Notes: generated by a model not told the origin, from the letters alone. A stretch of DNA of 64,000 bases from Streptomyces sp. CB00455 (GCF_001905445.1 NZ_LIVQ01000001.1:496001-560000); one strand, 5' to 3'; shown: positions 20,326-29,292, counted from the first letter of the stretch. Numbers and translations: made by a program.

Positions 20326-20588
20326 GGGTCTCCAAGGTCACCTACAAGCCGGTCGGACTGCTGGCCGGCATGGCCGGCGGCATGCTGGCCGGGGCTGCCT
20401 TCAAACAGGCTTGGAAGGTGCTGGGCAACGACGACGACGCTCCGGACGCCACCGACGAGGCCCGGAGCTGGCGGGAGATCCTGACGGCGGCGGCCATCCA
20501 GGGCGCCATCTTCGCCGTGGTGAAGGCCGCCGTCGACCGGGGCGGGGCCACGGCGGTACGCAGGTTCACCGGCGCGTGGCCCGGCTGA
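20322..20588 (+). CDS. DUF4235 small membrane protein
   Basis: An 88-residue protein with two hydrophobic segments (GLLAGMAGGMLAGAAF and AAIQGAIFAVVKAAV) around an acidic linker (NDDDAPDATDEARSW), matching DUF4235. Its start overlaps the DUF3618 stop by four bases, so the two are translated together. The family is often next to DUF3618 in Streptomyces. Biochemical role unknown. Confidence 0.88.
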   Translation: MRVSKVTYKPVGLLAGMAGGMLAGAAFKQAWKVLGNDDDAPDATDEARSWREILTAAAIQGAIFAVVKAAVDRGGATAVRRFTGAWPG

Positions 20589-20596
20589 GCGCACGT

Positions 20597-20634
20597 GAGG
20601 ACGGCGCCGGCGGATCACCGCCGGCGCCGTCCTC
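20597..20634. terminator. Perfect 17-bp bidirectional terminator hairpin
   Basis: Stem 20597-20613 pairs with 20618-20634 around an ATCA loop. It lies between the convergent DUF4235 and corA genes and can serve both. Confidence 0.88.
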
Positions 20635-20646
20635 GTACGTACGGGG

Positions 20647-21639
20647 TCACAGCCAGCCGTTGCGGCGGAAGGCGCGGTAGAGGGCGCCCGACGCGACCGC
20701 CATGATTGCGACGGCCATCGGGTATCCGTAACTCCATCCGAGTTCCGGCATGTGCTCGAAGTTCATTCCGTAGACGCCCGCGACCATCGTGGGGATGGCG
20801 AAGATCGCCGCCCAGGCGGAGATGCGCCGCATGTCGTCGTTCTGCCAGGTGCCCACCCGTGCCTGCTGGGCGTCCAGGACGGAGTTCAGCAGCTCGTCGA
20901 GGGTGCGCACTTCGGTGTCGGCGCCGTGCAGGTGGTCCGCCACGTCGCGGAAGTACGGCAGGGCCTTGCCCGCAGGCTCCTCCTCAGGGGCGTCCAGCAT
21001 GCCCTGGAGGACCGGGGTGAGCGGCTGGACGGCGTCGCGGAACTCGCGCACCTCGCGCTTGAGCGAGTAGATGCCCTCGGTGACGTCGATGCGGGAGGTG
21101 GAGAAGACACAGTCTTCGAGGCGGGTGAGTGCGGCGCGCACCTTCTCGGCGGCGTCGCTGTAGTCGTCGACGACCACGTCCAGGACGGCGTGCAGGACGG
21201 CCAGGGGGCCGAACCGCAGCATCGCCGGATCGGCTTCCAGACGCCGGGCGGCCTCGGCGGTGGGGTCGGCGTCCCCGTGCCGCACGGTCAGCACGTAGCG
21301 GGGCCCGACGAAGAGCATCATCTCCCCGGTCTCCACCGCCGCCTCGCCCTCGACGTACCAGAGGGTCTTGAGGGCGACCGCCAGCACGTCGCCGAACCGT
21401 TCGTGCTTGGGACGCTGGTGGGCCTGCACCGCATCCTCGACGGCCAGCGGGTGCAAACCCAGCTCCTCGGCCAGCTGGACGAGCTCGGCCTCGGCCGGGT
21501 CCACCAGGCGCACCCAGCCGAACTCGCCGTCGCCCAGCTCCCGCAGCCGCTTGAGCGCCACTTGGCAGGCCTCGTCCGCCAGACCGCACTCCACCGTCTT
21601 CGTCGCGCCCGAGTGTTCTTCGTACGTCACGCATTCCAT
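20647..21639 (-). CDS. corA: CorA-family magnesium/cobalt transporter
   Basis: A 330-residue CorA protein with an N-terminal cytoplasmic domain, a long stalk helix and two C-terminal membrane segments. The selectivity motif YGMNF lies after the first (IFAIPTMVAGVYGMNFEHMP), followed by PMAVAIMAVASGALYRAF and a basic tail. It forms homopentameric Mg2+ channels in the cytoplasmic membrane. The ATG at 21639 is used. It diverges from the MFS gene at 21754. Confidence 0.93.
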   Translation of the reverse strand: MECVTYEEHSGATKTVECGLADEACQVALKRLRELGDGEFGWVRLVDPAEAELVQLAEELGLHPLAVEDAVQAHQRPKHERFGDVLAVALKTLWYVEGEAAVETGEMMLFVGPRYVLTVRHGDADPTAEAARRLEADPAMLRFGPLAVLHAVLDVVVDDYSDAAEKVRAALTRLEDCVFSTSRIDVTEGIYSLKREVREFRDAVQPLTPVLQGMLDAPEEEPAGKALPYFRDVADHLHGADTEVRTLDELLNSVLDAQQARVGTWQNDDMRRISAWAAIFAIPTMVAGVYGMNFEHMPELGWSYGYPMAVAIMAVASGALYRAFRRNGWL

Positions 21640-21753
21640 TTCCCGCGCATGCTTCAGCCCACCGGTTTCATGCGTCCGACACCGCCGGGAGGGGGCCCCG
21701 GCACGCTCTGCCAGGCGGGTTTGCGTCCCCGGCGGCCGGGCAAACGACCCGGC

Positions 21754-23241
21754 ATGGCCGAATTCGCGGAGCGTGAGGATACGCTCACCACCAAGGTTCC
21801 CGCCCGTCTGGACCGGCTTCCGTGGTCCCGGTGGCACTGGATGATCGTGATCGGGCTGGGGACCGTGTGGATCCTCGACGGCCTGGAAGTGACGATCGTC
21901 GGCAACATCGCCAGTCGCCTCTCCGAGGACGGCAGCGGTCTGTCCATCACCGACGCCCAGGTCACCGGTGTCGCCGCCGCGCTCTACGTGGCGGGCGCCT
22001 GCTCCGGCGCGCTGGTGTTCGGGCGGCTGACCGACCTGTTCGGCCGCAAGAAGCTCTTCCTGATCACGCTCGGGCTGTACCTGGCGGCCACGGCGATGAC
22101 CGCACTGTCCTTCTCCGCCTGGTGGTTCTTCCTCTTCCGCTTCCTGACCGGCTTCGGCATCGGCGGTGAGTACGCGGCCATCAACTCGGCGATCGACGAA
22201 CTGATCCCGAGCAAGTACCGCGGCCGCGTGGATCTGATCATCAACGGCAGTTTCTGGCTGGGCGCGGTCGCGGGCGCCTTGTTGTCCGTGGTCGCCCTGA
22301 ACACCGACCTCTTCCCGCCGTCGGTGGGCTGGCGGCTCACCTTCGCGCTGGGCGTGGTCCTCGGTCTGGTGATCCTGATCGTACGGCGCCACGTGCCCGA
22401 GAGTCCGCGCTGGATGCTGATCCACGGGAAGGCGCAGGAGGCGGAGGAACTCGTCGACGACGTGGAGCGGCGCGTCGAGGAGGAGAAGGGCTCCCGGCTG
22501 CCCCCGGCGGAGCGGACGATGACGGTCACACAGGGCCGGAGCATCGGCTTCGGGCTCATCGCGAAGACCGTCTTCCGCTCCTATCCGCGCCGGGCCGTCC
22601 TCGGCCTGTCCCTCTTCGTCGGCCAGGCCTTCCTCTACAACGCGATCACCTTCGGCTTCGGCAGCATCCTCGTCGGGTTCTTCGACGTCTCCAGCAGCGT
22701 GACGGGCTACTACTTCGCCGTCATCGCCTTCGGGAACTTCCTGGGGCCCCTGCTGTTGGGGCGGCTGTTCGACACCCTCGGCCGGCGGCCGATGATCGCG
22801 GGCACCTACGTGCTGTCGGGTCTGCTGCTGTTCGGCACGGCATGGCTCTTCGGCGCCGGCCGGCTCACCGCCGTGACGATGACCGCGTGCTGGTGCGTGG
22901 TGCTCTTCTTCGCCTCGGCCGGTGCGAGTTCGGCCTACCTGACCGTCAGCGAGATCTTCCCGATGGAGACGCGGGCGATGGCGATCGCCTTCTTCTACGC
23001 CGTCGGTACGGCCGCCGGCGGCATCTCGGGCCCCCTGATCTTCGCGAGCCTCACCACGAGCGGCGTGGTATCGGACGCGGTCATCGCCTTCTGCATCGGC
23101 GCCTCCCTGATGGTGGCGGCCGGCGTGGTGGCCGTCTTCCTCGCGGTCGCCGCCGAGGGCAAGTCCCTGGAGGACATCGCCGCCCCGCTCTCGTCGCGGC
23201 CCGAGGAGACGGCGCCGGCGTCCGCGCAGGCCGCTTCGTAG
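21754..23241 (+). CDS. MFS transporter, sugar-porter/SV2-like
   Basis: A 495-residue 12-helix transporter. TM1 reads VWILDGLEVTIVGNIASRL, loop 2-3 GRLTDLFGRKKLF, TM4 RFLTGFGIGGEYAAINSAI and loop 6-7 RRHVPESPRWM, with a second GRLFDTLGRRPM in the C half. These are sugar-porter/SV2-like motifs, a group that also carries organic acids and aromatic compounds; the substrate is not predictable. A terminator follows at 23286. Confidence 0.88.
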   Translation: MAEFAEREDTLTTKVPARLDRLPWSRWHWMIVIGLGTVWILDGLEVTIVGNIASRLSEDGSGLSITDAQVTGVAAALYVAGACSGALVFGRLTDLFGRKKLFLITLGLYLAATAMTALSFSAWWFFLFRFLTGFGIGGEYAAINSAIDELIPSKYRGRVDLIINGSFWLGAVAGALLSVVALNTDLFPPSVGWRLTFALGVVLGLVILIVRRHVPESPRWMLIHGKAQEAEELVDDVERRVEEEKGSRLPPAERTMTVTQGRSIGFGLIAKTVFRSYPRRAVLGLSLFVGQAFLYNAITFGFGSILVGFFDVSSSVTGYYFAVIAFGNFLGPLLLGRLFDTLGRRPMIAGTYVLSGLLLFGTAWLFGAGRLTAVTMTACWCVVLFFASAGASSAYLTVSEIFPMETRAMAIAFFYAVGTAAGGISGPLIFASLTTSGVVSDAVIAFCIGASLMVAAGVVAVFLAVAAEGKSLEDIAAPLSSRPEETAPASAQAAS

Positions 23242-23285
23242 GACGCACGGCGCAGCCCCCTGCGACCCCGCCCCGAAACCCGCCC

Positions 23286-23319
23286 AAACCCCCCTCACCC
23301 GAACGGGCAAGGGGGGTTT
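23286..23319 (+). terminator. Terminator after the MFS gene
   Basis: AAACCCCCC (23286-23294) pairs with GGGGGGTTT (23311-23319), with an inner CCCG/CGGG pairing in the loop. It separates the MFS gene from the P450 gene. Confidence 0.82.
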
Positions 23320-23383
23320 CGCCGTCCGCCGGGGCGGGGACCGGTGTGTCCGCAGACGCCGAGTGTCACGGAGGGTGCGGAAG

Positions 23384-24688
23384 ATGGCGCAGGAGAACGC
23401 GGCACCGAACAGCGGCAGGGCCCTGGACGACCTCAGGCGATCCGTGTCGCGGGGCGCGCCGGAGTACCGGGAGTGCCCCCATCCCGTCTACGCCGCGCTG
23501 CGCGAGCAGGACCCGGTCTGCCTGCTGAAGCCCCCGCACGGCGTGGACACGTACCTGATCACCCGGTACGAGGACGCCCGCGACGCCCTGTCGGACCCCC
23601 GGTTCAGCAAGGACATGCGGGGCGCGATGGACACCTACCACGCCGTGTACGGCAGCTTCTTCGACGCGCTCGACGACAACGTCCTCTTCTGCGACCCGCC
23701 CCGGCACACGCGGCTGCGCCGCTGCCTGCGGACCGCCTTCACCCCGCGGCGCGTGGAGGAGATGCGGGCGAGGATCACCGAGATCGCCGAGGACCTCCTC
23801 GCCGGGTGCCGCACGAGCGATCCGGTCGACCTGATGTCGTCGTTCGCGTTCCCGCTGCCCATCGCGGTGCTGTGCGAACTGATGGGCATCCCGGAGCCAG
23901 ACCGCCCGGAGATCCTCGGGCAGTTCTCGGTCGTGACGCGCGCCCGGTTCGACCCCGGGATGAAGGCGGAGCTGAGGGCGGCCGAGGAGTGGCTCCAGGC
24001 CCGCTTGGGGCAGCTGACCGCCCACACCCGCGAACACCCCTCGGACAGTTTCCTCAGCGACCTGATCCAGGCGGACGAGGCCCTGGACGACGCGGAGCTG
24101 GTCTCCTCGCTGTGGGTCATCTTCTTCGCCGGCCACAAGACCACCGCCTACCAGATCGGCAATTCGGTCCTGAACCTGCTGCTGCGGCCCGACCAGCTGG
24201 AAGTGCTGCGCAAGAACCCGCGGCTGATCCCGGGGGCGGTCGAGGAGATCGTCCGCTTCGAAGGGTCGGTGGAGACCTCCACCTTCCGCTACGCCGCCGA
24301 GGACGCCGAGATCCGGGGCACGCTCATCCCCAAGGGGTCCCTCGTACAGATCGCCCTCACCTCGGCGAACCGCGACCCCGACAAGTTCGACTCCCCCGAC
24401 GTCCTGGACGTGACCCGCGAGGGTATCCAGGGAACGCACCTGGGCTTCGGCCACGGGACGCACTACTGCCTGGGGGCGCCGCTGGCGCGGCTGGAACTGG
24501 AGGTCGCGCTCTCCTGTCTCCTGCGGGAGTTCCCCGACATGGCGCTGGTGGACCCCGCGGAGAGCGCGCGGGCCTGGCTCAAGGGGCCGGTCGCGGCTTT
24601 CCGCGGCCTCCAGCACCTGCGGATCACCCTGGAGCCTTCGCGGCCGGCCGGAGACCTCGCCCCCGCCTCCGCGACCTCCGCGACCTGA
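23384..24688 (+). CDS. Cytochrome P450 with an unusual I-helix (AGHKTT)
   Basis: A soluble class I P450 of 434 residues; ATG at 23384 with GGAGGG eight bases upstream. The heme ligand loop is LGFGHGTHYCLG, with the thiolate Cys near residue 365. The K-helix ExxR is EEIVR, the C-helix DPPRHTRLRR, and LTSANRDPDKF lies in the meander. The I-helix reads WVIFFAGHKTTAY: where bacterial P450s normally have an acid before Thr (AGxE/DTT), this has Lys. The acid helps proton delivery for O2 activation, so this enzyme may use another proton route or be slow. It is followed 26 bp later by an amidohydrolase gene, probably one transcript. No ferredoxin gene is nearby. Confidence 0.93.
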   Translation: MAQENAAPNSGRALDDLRRSVSRGAPEYRECPHPVYAALREQDPVCLLKPPHGVDTYLITRYEDARDALSDPRFSKDMRGAMDTYHAVYGSFFDALDDNVLFCDPPRHTRLRRCLRTAFTPRRVEEMRARITEIAEDLLAGCRTSDPVDLMSSFAFPLPIAVLCELMGIPEPDRPEILGQFSVVTRARFDPGMKAELRAAEEWLQARLGQLTAHTREHPSDSFLSDLIQADEALDDAELVSSLWVIFFAGHKTTAYQIGNSVLNLLLRPDQLEVLRKNPRLIPGAVEEIVRFEGSVETSTFRYAAEDAEIRGTLIPKGSLVQIALTSANRDPDKFDSPDVLDVTREGIQGTHLGFGHGTHYCLGAPLARLELEVALSCLLREFPDMALVDPAESARAWLKGPVAAFRGLQHLRITLEPSRPAGDLAPASATSAT

Positions 24689-24714
24689 CCCGAACCGAAC
24701 GGCGGTGGATTGGC

Positions 24715-25809
24715 ATGCCCGAATCCGTGAGCACTTCCGGACCGCACTTCCCGGGAACCTCGACGCAGGAGCGGCAGGTCTCCCCGGCGGGCGCCGGCGG
24801 GCCCGTCCGTACGGCGGTGGACGGCTCCCCCCGTGGGCCGGACGGGGCCCACGCGGTCCAGTCGAAGATCGACATGCACCATCACTACTGCGCACCGCAG
24901 TGGCGCGAGTGGGCCGGACGCCACGGGCTCGTGAAGCCGGAGCGGTTGCCGCCGTGGACGGGGCTCGACATCACGGCGGCGATCGGCTTCATGGACCGGG
25001 CGGGCATCGCGACGGCCGTCCTCAAGCCCATGCTGCCGGCCCGCTACCGTTCGTCGGCCCAGCTGCGCGAGGCGATCAACATCACGCTGCAGTCGATGAT
25101 CGAGGTGGCGACGGCGCACCCGGGACGGTTCGCGTACTACGTGCCCCTGTTCCTGGACGACGCGGACGCGTCGTCCTGGGCGGTGCGCCGCGGGCTCGGT
25201 CAGCTCGGGGCCGTCGGAGTGAACGTGACCGCGAACTACGGGGGCGTCTACCTGGGAGACCCCGTCTACGACCGGGTGTTCGCGGAGCTGAACGACCACG
25301 GGGCGGTGGTGGACACCCATCCGCACAACCTGCCGGACGGTCCGCCCGGGGCGGCGACGGTTCCCGGCATCCCCAACTTCTTGTGCGACTTCCTGCTGGA
25401 CACCACGCGGGCCGCCGTGAACATGATCAGCAACAGGACCCTGGACCGCTTCCCGGACATCTCGGTCATCCTGCCGCACGCGGGCGGCTTCCTGCCGTAC
25501 ATCGCGACGCGCCTGCAGGCCCTGGGGCGGTTCTGCGAGCCGCCCATCGATCCGGGCGCCGTCCGCGAGTACCTGGGACGCTTCTACTACGACACGGCCG
25601 GCCCCATGGCGGCCGCGGGAACGCTCCTCGCGCACGCGTCGGCCGACCACGTCCTTTTCGGCACCGACTATCCCGCCGCGCCCGGCGACACGGTCCTGGA
25701 CCTGGCTTTCCCGGCGCTCGACGCGGACCCGGCCTTCACCGCCGGCCAACGACGGGGGATCTACCGCGACAACGCGCTGCGCCTGATGCCGATGCTGGCC
25801 AGCGTCTGA
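24715..25809 (+). CDS. ACMSD-like amidohydrolase / decarboxylase
   Basis: A 364-residue metal-dependent TIM-barrel enzyme of the amidohydrolase_2 group, which includes ACMS, gamma-resorcylate and 5-carboxyvanillate decarboxylases. After a non-conserved leader of about 55 residues come DMHHHYCAPQW (first metal His pair), VVDTHPHNLP, ILPHAGGFLPY (second-shell His) and VLFGTDYPAA (metal Asp). The enzyme would act on a small aromatic or semialdehyde carboxylic acid. The downstream position to the P450 suggests a two-step oxidation and decarboxylation, but no substrate can be named. A strong terminator follows. Confidence 0.88.
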   Translation: MPESVSTSGPHFPGTSTQERQVSPAGAGGPVRTAVDGSPRGPDGAHAVQSKIDMHHHYCAPQWREWAGRHGLVKPERLPPWTGLDITAAIGFMDRAGIATAVLKPMLPARYRSSAQLREAINITLQSMIEVATAHPGRFAYYVPLFLDDADASSWAVRRGLGQLGAVGVNVTANYGGVYLGDPVYDRVFAELNDHGAVVDTHPHNLPDGPPGAATVPGIPNFLCDFLLDTTRAAVNMISNRTLDRFPDISVILPHAGGFLPYIATRLQALGRFCEPPIDPGAVREYLGRFYYDTAGPMAAAGTLLAHASADHVLFGTDYPAAPGDTVLDLAFPALDADPAFTAGQRRGIYRDNALRLMPMLASV

Positions 25810-25824
25810 CGGGACGCACGACGC

Positions 25825-25864
25825 GCGGGTTCCGGCAGGGCCCCCAAGCCCTGCCGGGACCCGC
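25825..25864. terminator. 17-bp bidirectional terminator hairpin
   Basis: Stem 25825-25841 pairs with 25848-25864 with one G-T wobble and a six-base loop, between the amidohydrolase (+) and cold-shock (-) genes. Confidence 0.85.
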
Positions 25865-25893
25865 TCACGCGTGCGTGGAGCCGGGCCGGCGGC

Positions 25894-26097
25894 TCAGGCG
25901 GGGGTGATGTTCTCCGCCTGCGGGCCCTTCTGGCCCTGGGCGATGTCGAACGTCACGGCCTGGCCCTCCTGGAGCTCGCGGTAGCCGGTGGCGTTGATCG
26001 CCGAGTAGTGGGCGAACACGTCCGGGCCGCCGCCGTCCTGGGCGATGAAGCCGAAGCCCTTTTCGGCGTTGAACCACTTCACAGTTCCGGTAGCCAT
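25894..26097 (-). CDS. Cold-shock (CspA-type) nucleic-acid-binding protein
   Basis: A 67-residue single cold-shock domain protein. RNP1 is KGFGFIAQD and RNP2 is VFAHYSAI, with [15 protein letters not shown] at the N-terminus. It binds single-stranded RNA and DNA as a chaperone. Two in-frame ATGs lie at 26103 and 26097; GGAAGG is only one base from the first and seven from the second, which decides for 26097. The leader upstream is long, as is common for csp genes. Confidence 0.95.
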   Translation of the reverse strand: MATGTVKWFNAEKGFGFIAQDGGGPDVFAHYSAINATGYRELQEGQAVTFDIAQGQKGPQAENITPA

Positions 26098-26330
26098 GAT
26101 CATGCCTTCCAGTCGATGAACGCCTCCCGCACTTTGCGGGAAACGGAGGTGATCGCCCTGGTCCAACGGCAAGCACAGCAGGACTGCCCACACCGGAGAT
26201 GCGGGCAGAAGGCACTTCGAACCACGACAGCTACCGGAGAAGGTACACGCCGACACGCACGGTCACCAGGGAAAACGATCACCAAATCTGAACGAAATCC
26301 AGTGACTCCCGCGACGGAGGGCGCCGGACG

Positions 26331-27143
26331 TCAGCGCCCGGGGCCCGGCCGCCCCCAGCGCGCCAGTTCCCGCTCCAGGACGTCCGAGGGGAGGTACTCG
26401 GCCGGCCCGGTCCAGCGGTCCCCGGTGTCGTGGTCGACGTGCTGCCCCAGCTCCACGCCCAGTCGCGCCGCGACGTCCTGGCGCAGCCTGGGGAGCAGGG
26501 CGTAGAGGCGGTCGCCGGGGCACGAGGTCTGGTTGAAGTCCCGGTGTCCGTGGATCTCCGATGCCGGCAGGCCGTACTGGTGGCAGATCTGCGCGCACAG
26601 GGCGACGAGGGCCTCGTACTGCCGGGCCGGCGGCTCCACGCTGGTGTAGGTGCCCTCGTTCTCGATGCCCACGGCCACGTTGTTCTGGCCGACGCAGTGG
26701 GCCGCACGGACCTGGCGGGCCCCGCCGGTCAGTTCGGCGAGACTGCGGTGCCGGCCCTCGGTGACGTAGGCGCCCCGGCTGACGGTGAAGTGCTGGCCGG
26801 TGTCGATCCAGCCCTGGGTGTCCATGTGGTAGTTCTGGATCGCCCGGGCCAGGGCGAAGGCCCGCTGCTTCGAGTAGTCCTCCACGTTCGCGGTCGCCGT
26901 GTGGTGCACGATGATGCGCTCCGGCGCAGTGGACAGGACCACCACGGACTCGGAGGGCGGCCGTGCCCCCCATTCCTCGCAGCTGAGGACCTCCACGGTG
27001 GCCCGGCCCGAGGCGGGCAGGGCCAGCGCCCCGGTCGCCGGCCAGAGGGCCGCCCCCACCCCCAGGGCCCCGGCGAGCAGCGTGCGACGGGCGAGGCCGC
27101 CCGGCGCACCGGCGGTCTGCGGAGCCAGGGGACGAGCGCACAT
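26331..27143 (-). CDS. Tat-exported N-acetylmuramoyl-L-alanine amidase (PGRP/amidase_2)
   Basis: A 270-residue secreted hydrolase from an ATG at 27143 with GAGGAA upstream. A twin-arginine signal, LARRTLLAGALGVGAALW, ends near ALA (about residue 42). The amidase_2/PGRP domain follows from CEEWGARPP: zinc ligands lie in RIIVHHTAT, AAHCVGQNN and HRDFNQTSCPGD, and the conserved FTVSRGAYVTEGR is present. It cuts the bond between MurNAc and L-Ala in cell-wall peptidoglycan. C-terminal residues after about 225 lack a recognised wall-binding domain. Confidence 0.9.
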   Translation of the reverse strand: MCARPLAPQTAGAPGGLARRTLLAGALGVGAALWPATGALALPASGRATVEVLSCEEWGARPPSESVVVLSTAPERIIVHHTATANVEDYSKQRAFALARAIQNYHMDTQGWIDTGQHFTVSRGAYVTEGRHRSLAELTGGARQVRAAHCVGQNNVAVGIENEGTYTSVEPPARQYEALVALCAQICHQYGLPASEIHGHRDFNQTSCPGDRLYALLPRLRQDVAARLGVELGQHVDHDTGDRWTGPAEYLPSDVLERELARWGRPGPGR

Positions 27144-27309
27144 GGGGGAACTTCCTCTCACCGGCGGGTGGGTGGCGCGGCCGCTGCCGCACACACCGGC
27201 CAACGAGCAGGTGACCACGAAGACGCCCGCCGACGGCGCCGACGGCGCCGACGCGGACACGATCGGCACCGGTCGGAGTAAGGCCGCGGCGTCCGACCGG
27301 CGCCACGGA

Positions 27310-27350
27310 CGAGGCCCCGGCCGCCTGCCGTGGCAGGGGCCGGGGCCTCG
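27310..27350 (-). terminator. Terminator of the PRC-barrel gene
   Basis: A 13-bp perfect stem (27310-27322 with 27338-27350), 70-110 bp past the stop codon of the gene at 27422-27787 on the minus strand. Confidence 0.8.
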
Positions 27351-27360
27351 CGGGGGCGCC

Positions 27361-27434
27361 GGTCGGACGGCCGGGGGGCGCAGGGCGCCCGGTCAGACGG
27401 TCGGGGGCCCGGGCGCGCCGGTCAGACGGTCGGG
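27361..27434. repeat. ~30-bp repeats spanning a gene terminus
   Basis: GGTCAGACGGTCGGG occurs at 27391 and 27420 with a diverged copy at 27361. The copy at 27420 contains the stop codon of the PRC-barrel gene (27422-27424), so the repeat starts at the gene end and extends into the spacer. Confidence 0.7.
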
Positions 27435-27787
27435 AGGCCGAACGGCATGCCCGTGCCGTAGTAGGTGCCCAAATTCCGGTGGTAGTCCGCGTCGCCCAGG
27501 TGCTGGTCCCGGTGGAACTCCGGCGCGGCCTTGATCTGGTCCTTGGTGCGGTCCACGAAGACCTTCTTCTCCTCGTGGTCCACGCGGGTCACCGTGCCGG
27601 CCGGCAGCAGCACTTCCTTGCCGAGGATCCACACACCGGTGTCCACGACCAGGTAGGCGTCGGTCACCTCGTCGGAATGCTTGTCGACCTTCCCGATGGA
27701 GCCGTCGACCGCCTCCACCTTGTAGCCCGTCAGGTCGGCGGCGAGGTACTCGACTCCGGCGCGGTAGGTCCACACGTTCTCGGTCAC
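27422..27787 (-). CDS. PRC-barrel domain protein
   Basis: A 121-residue soluble protein from a GTG at 27787 with AGGAG nine bases upstream. The PRC-barrel spans about 14-80 (LTGYKVEAVDGSIGKVD, AYLVVDTGVWILGKEVLLP, VDHEEKKVFVD), followed by a short tail with KDQIKAAPEF, the usual pattern of actinobacterial PRC proteins. The fold is a six-strand beta-barrel used for protein or membrane association. Expressed alone between a terminator and an MFS gene; role unknown. Confidence 0.87.
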   Translation of the reverse strand: MTENVWTYRAGVEYLAADLTGYKVEAVDGSIGKVDKHSDEVTDAYLVVDTGVWILGKEVLLPAGTVTRVDHEEKKVFVDRTKDQIKAAPEFHRDQHLGDADYHRNLGTYYGTGMPFGLPTV

Positions 27788-27881
27788 GCGAAACAACTCC
27801 TTCGATCCGGACTGTGGTTCCGCCGTCCCGTCATGGAACCGGGGAGGCGAAGCCGCGGTCGTCGGCGCGCCTGCCCCGCTC

Positions 27882-29192
27882 TCACGCGTTCAATCCGTCC
27901 GTGTTCCGGGCGGCCTCCACGAAGGGCCGGGAGGTGACGGTGACGGCCACGGAGAGGGCGGCGACGACGGTGATGGCGGTGGCGGGGGCCACGTACTGGG
28001 CGATGCCTCCGGCGGCCGCCGCGCCGATGCCCTGCCAGGCCATCCGGCCGGCGGACTCGACGCCCTGCACCTGGCCCCGGACCGGTCCGGGGGTCAGCCG
28101 CAGCAACTGCTCCTGCAGGGGCAGGGTGGCGGCGAAGCCGGCGCCGGCGACGAACACCGCGGCGGCCGCGAGCAGGAGGGGCGGGTGCAGCGCGAAGAGC
28201 AGGTAGGGGGCGGCCAGCAGCAGCCGCAGGGCGAAGGCGCAGCGCTGTCGCCGCTCGGCGGTGAGCAGGCGGCCGACGGTCAGGTCGCCGAGGAGCATGC
28301 CGGCCGATCCCGCGGCCAGCAGGGTGCCCGCGCGGGCCGGTTCATAGGTGAGGAACAGTGCCTCGCAGCCGACGACCAGACCGTTGGGGACCCACAGGTT
28401 CACCAGCAGGGCCCGCCGGCCGGGGTGGGAGAACAACTCCGCGTTGGTGGTCCAGGTCTGCCGCAGTCCGGGGCGGCGGGTGAGACGGATGGAGTGCTCC
28501 CGCAGGGTGCTCGCGACGACGGCCAGGCCCCCGGCGGTCAGGGCCGCCGCGACGGCGAAGACGCCCTGGGGAGTCAGGTGTCGCAGCAGTACGGCGCCGA
28601 TCGCGTAGCCGAGGACGGCCGTGCCGCCGGAGGTGAGGTTCATCAGGGAACGGGCCGGCACGTGGGCGCAGTCCGGGACGATTTCGGCGAGCAGCCCCAA
28701 CCGGGTGCCGGTGCCCAGGGACTGGAAGAAGCCGAGCACCAGCAGCAGGGCGAACCGGGCCGCGAGCGGCAGACCCGGGACCGCCTGCGCGGCGATGCCC
28801 AGCAGCGAGAGCAGCTGGAGCGCGACGATGGTGCGGCGCGGGCGCTTGCCGTCGGCGACCGACATGAGCGTCAGCGCGCCGAGGACGGTCGCGAACGTGG
28901 CGCCGTACATGCTCACGGCGGTCAGGAAAGGGGAGTTCGTCCGGTGGCTGACCATCGTGCCGAGCGCGAGGCCCGAGAGGGTGGTCGCGGCGACCGTGCA
29001 GGTGAAGCCGGCGTACAGGCCCGCGAACTCGCGGTTGCGGAGCAGGTCGCGGAAACCGCCGGGGCCGGAGTCAGGGCCCAAGTCCGTACCTTGGCACGGC
29101 CCGGGGCCGGCGGTGCGGGTGGGAGCGGTGCGGACGGGGGCTGCGTGGGCGGGGACGGGGGGTGCGGGGCACGCCGGGGTGTCTGAAGGCAT
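27882..29192 (-). CDS. MFS transporter
   Basis: A 436-residue membrane protein; ATG at 29192 with GGAGG eight bases upstream. A hydrophilic leader of about 45 residues precedes FRDLLRNREFAGLYAGF, an MFS start seen in macrolide-efflux-like and enterobactin-exporter-like proteins. About 12 membrane segments follow, with SVADGKRPRRT as the loop 2-3 motif. The likely role is export of a small molecule. Confidence 0.85.
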   Translation of the reverse strand: MPSDTPACPAPPVPAHAAPVRTAPTRTAGPGPCQGTDLGPDSGPGGFRDLLRNREFAGLYAGFTCTVAATTLSGLALGTMVSHRTNSPFLTAVSMYGATFATVLGALTLMSVADGKRPRRTIVALQLLSLLGIAAQAVPGLPLAARFALLLVLGFFQSLGTGTRLGLLAEIVPDCAHVPARSLMNLTSGGTAVLGYAIGAVLLRHLTPQGVFAVAAALTAGGLAVVASTLREHSIRLTRRPGLRQTWTTNAELFSHPGRRALLVNLWVPNGLVVGCEALFLTYEPARAGTLLAAGSAGMLLGDLTVGRLLTAERRQRCAFALRLLLAAPYLLFALHPPLLLAAAAVFVAGAGFAATLPLQEQLLRLTPGPVRGQVQGVESAGRMAWQGIGAAAAGGIAQYVAPATAITVVAALSVAVTVTSRPFVEAARNTDGLNA

Positions 29193-29286
29193 GAAAAAAG
29201 CCTCCGGTGGGTGCACGGGGCACCGCCGAAGGCCAACGCCCACATTCTAGCAGCCCGTCCGGGCCGCTCGCCGTCCACCGGGGTTG

Positions 29287-29292
29287 GCGTAG
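29287..29292 (+). promoter_or_regulatory. -10 element for a probably leaderless transcript
   Basis: TAGCGT lies nine bases before the ATG at 29302, with no ribosome site between them, as in Streptomyces leaderless promoters. The -35 is not clear. Confidence 0.35.

Noticed and set aside
23344..25809. Apparent 821-residue fusion protein ending in the amidohydrolase
   Set aside because: The first half is a low-complexity reading antiphase to the P450 gene. The amidohydrolase has its own ATG at 24715.
23384..25809. Biosynthetic gene cluster around the P450
   Set aside because: No polyketide synthase, NRPS, terpene synthase, precursor peptide or tailoring set lies nearby; only a two-gene unit is supported.
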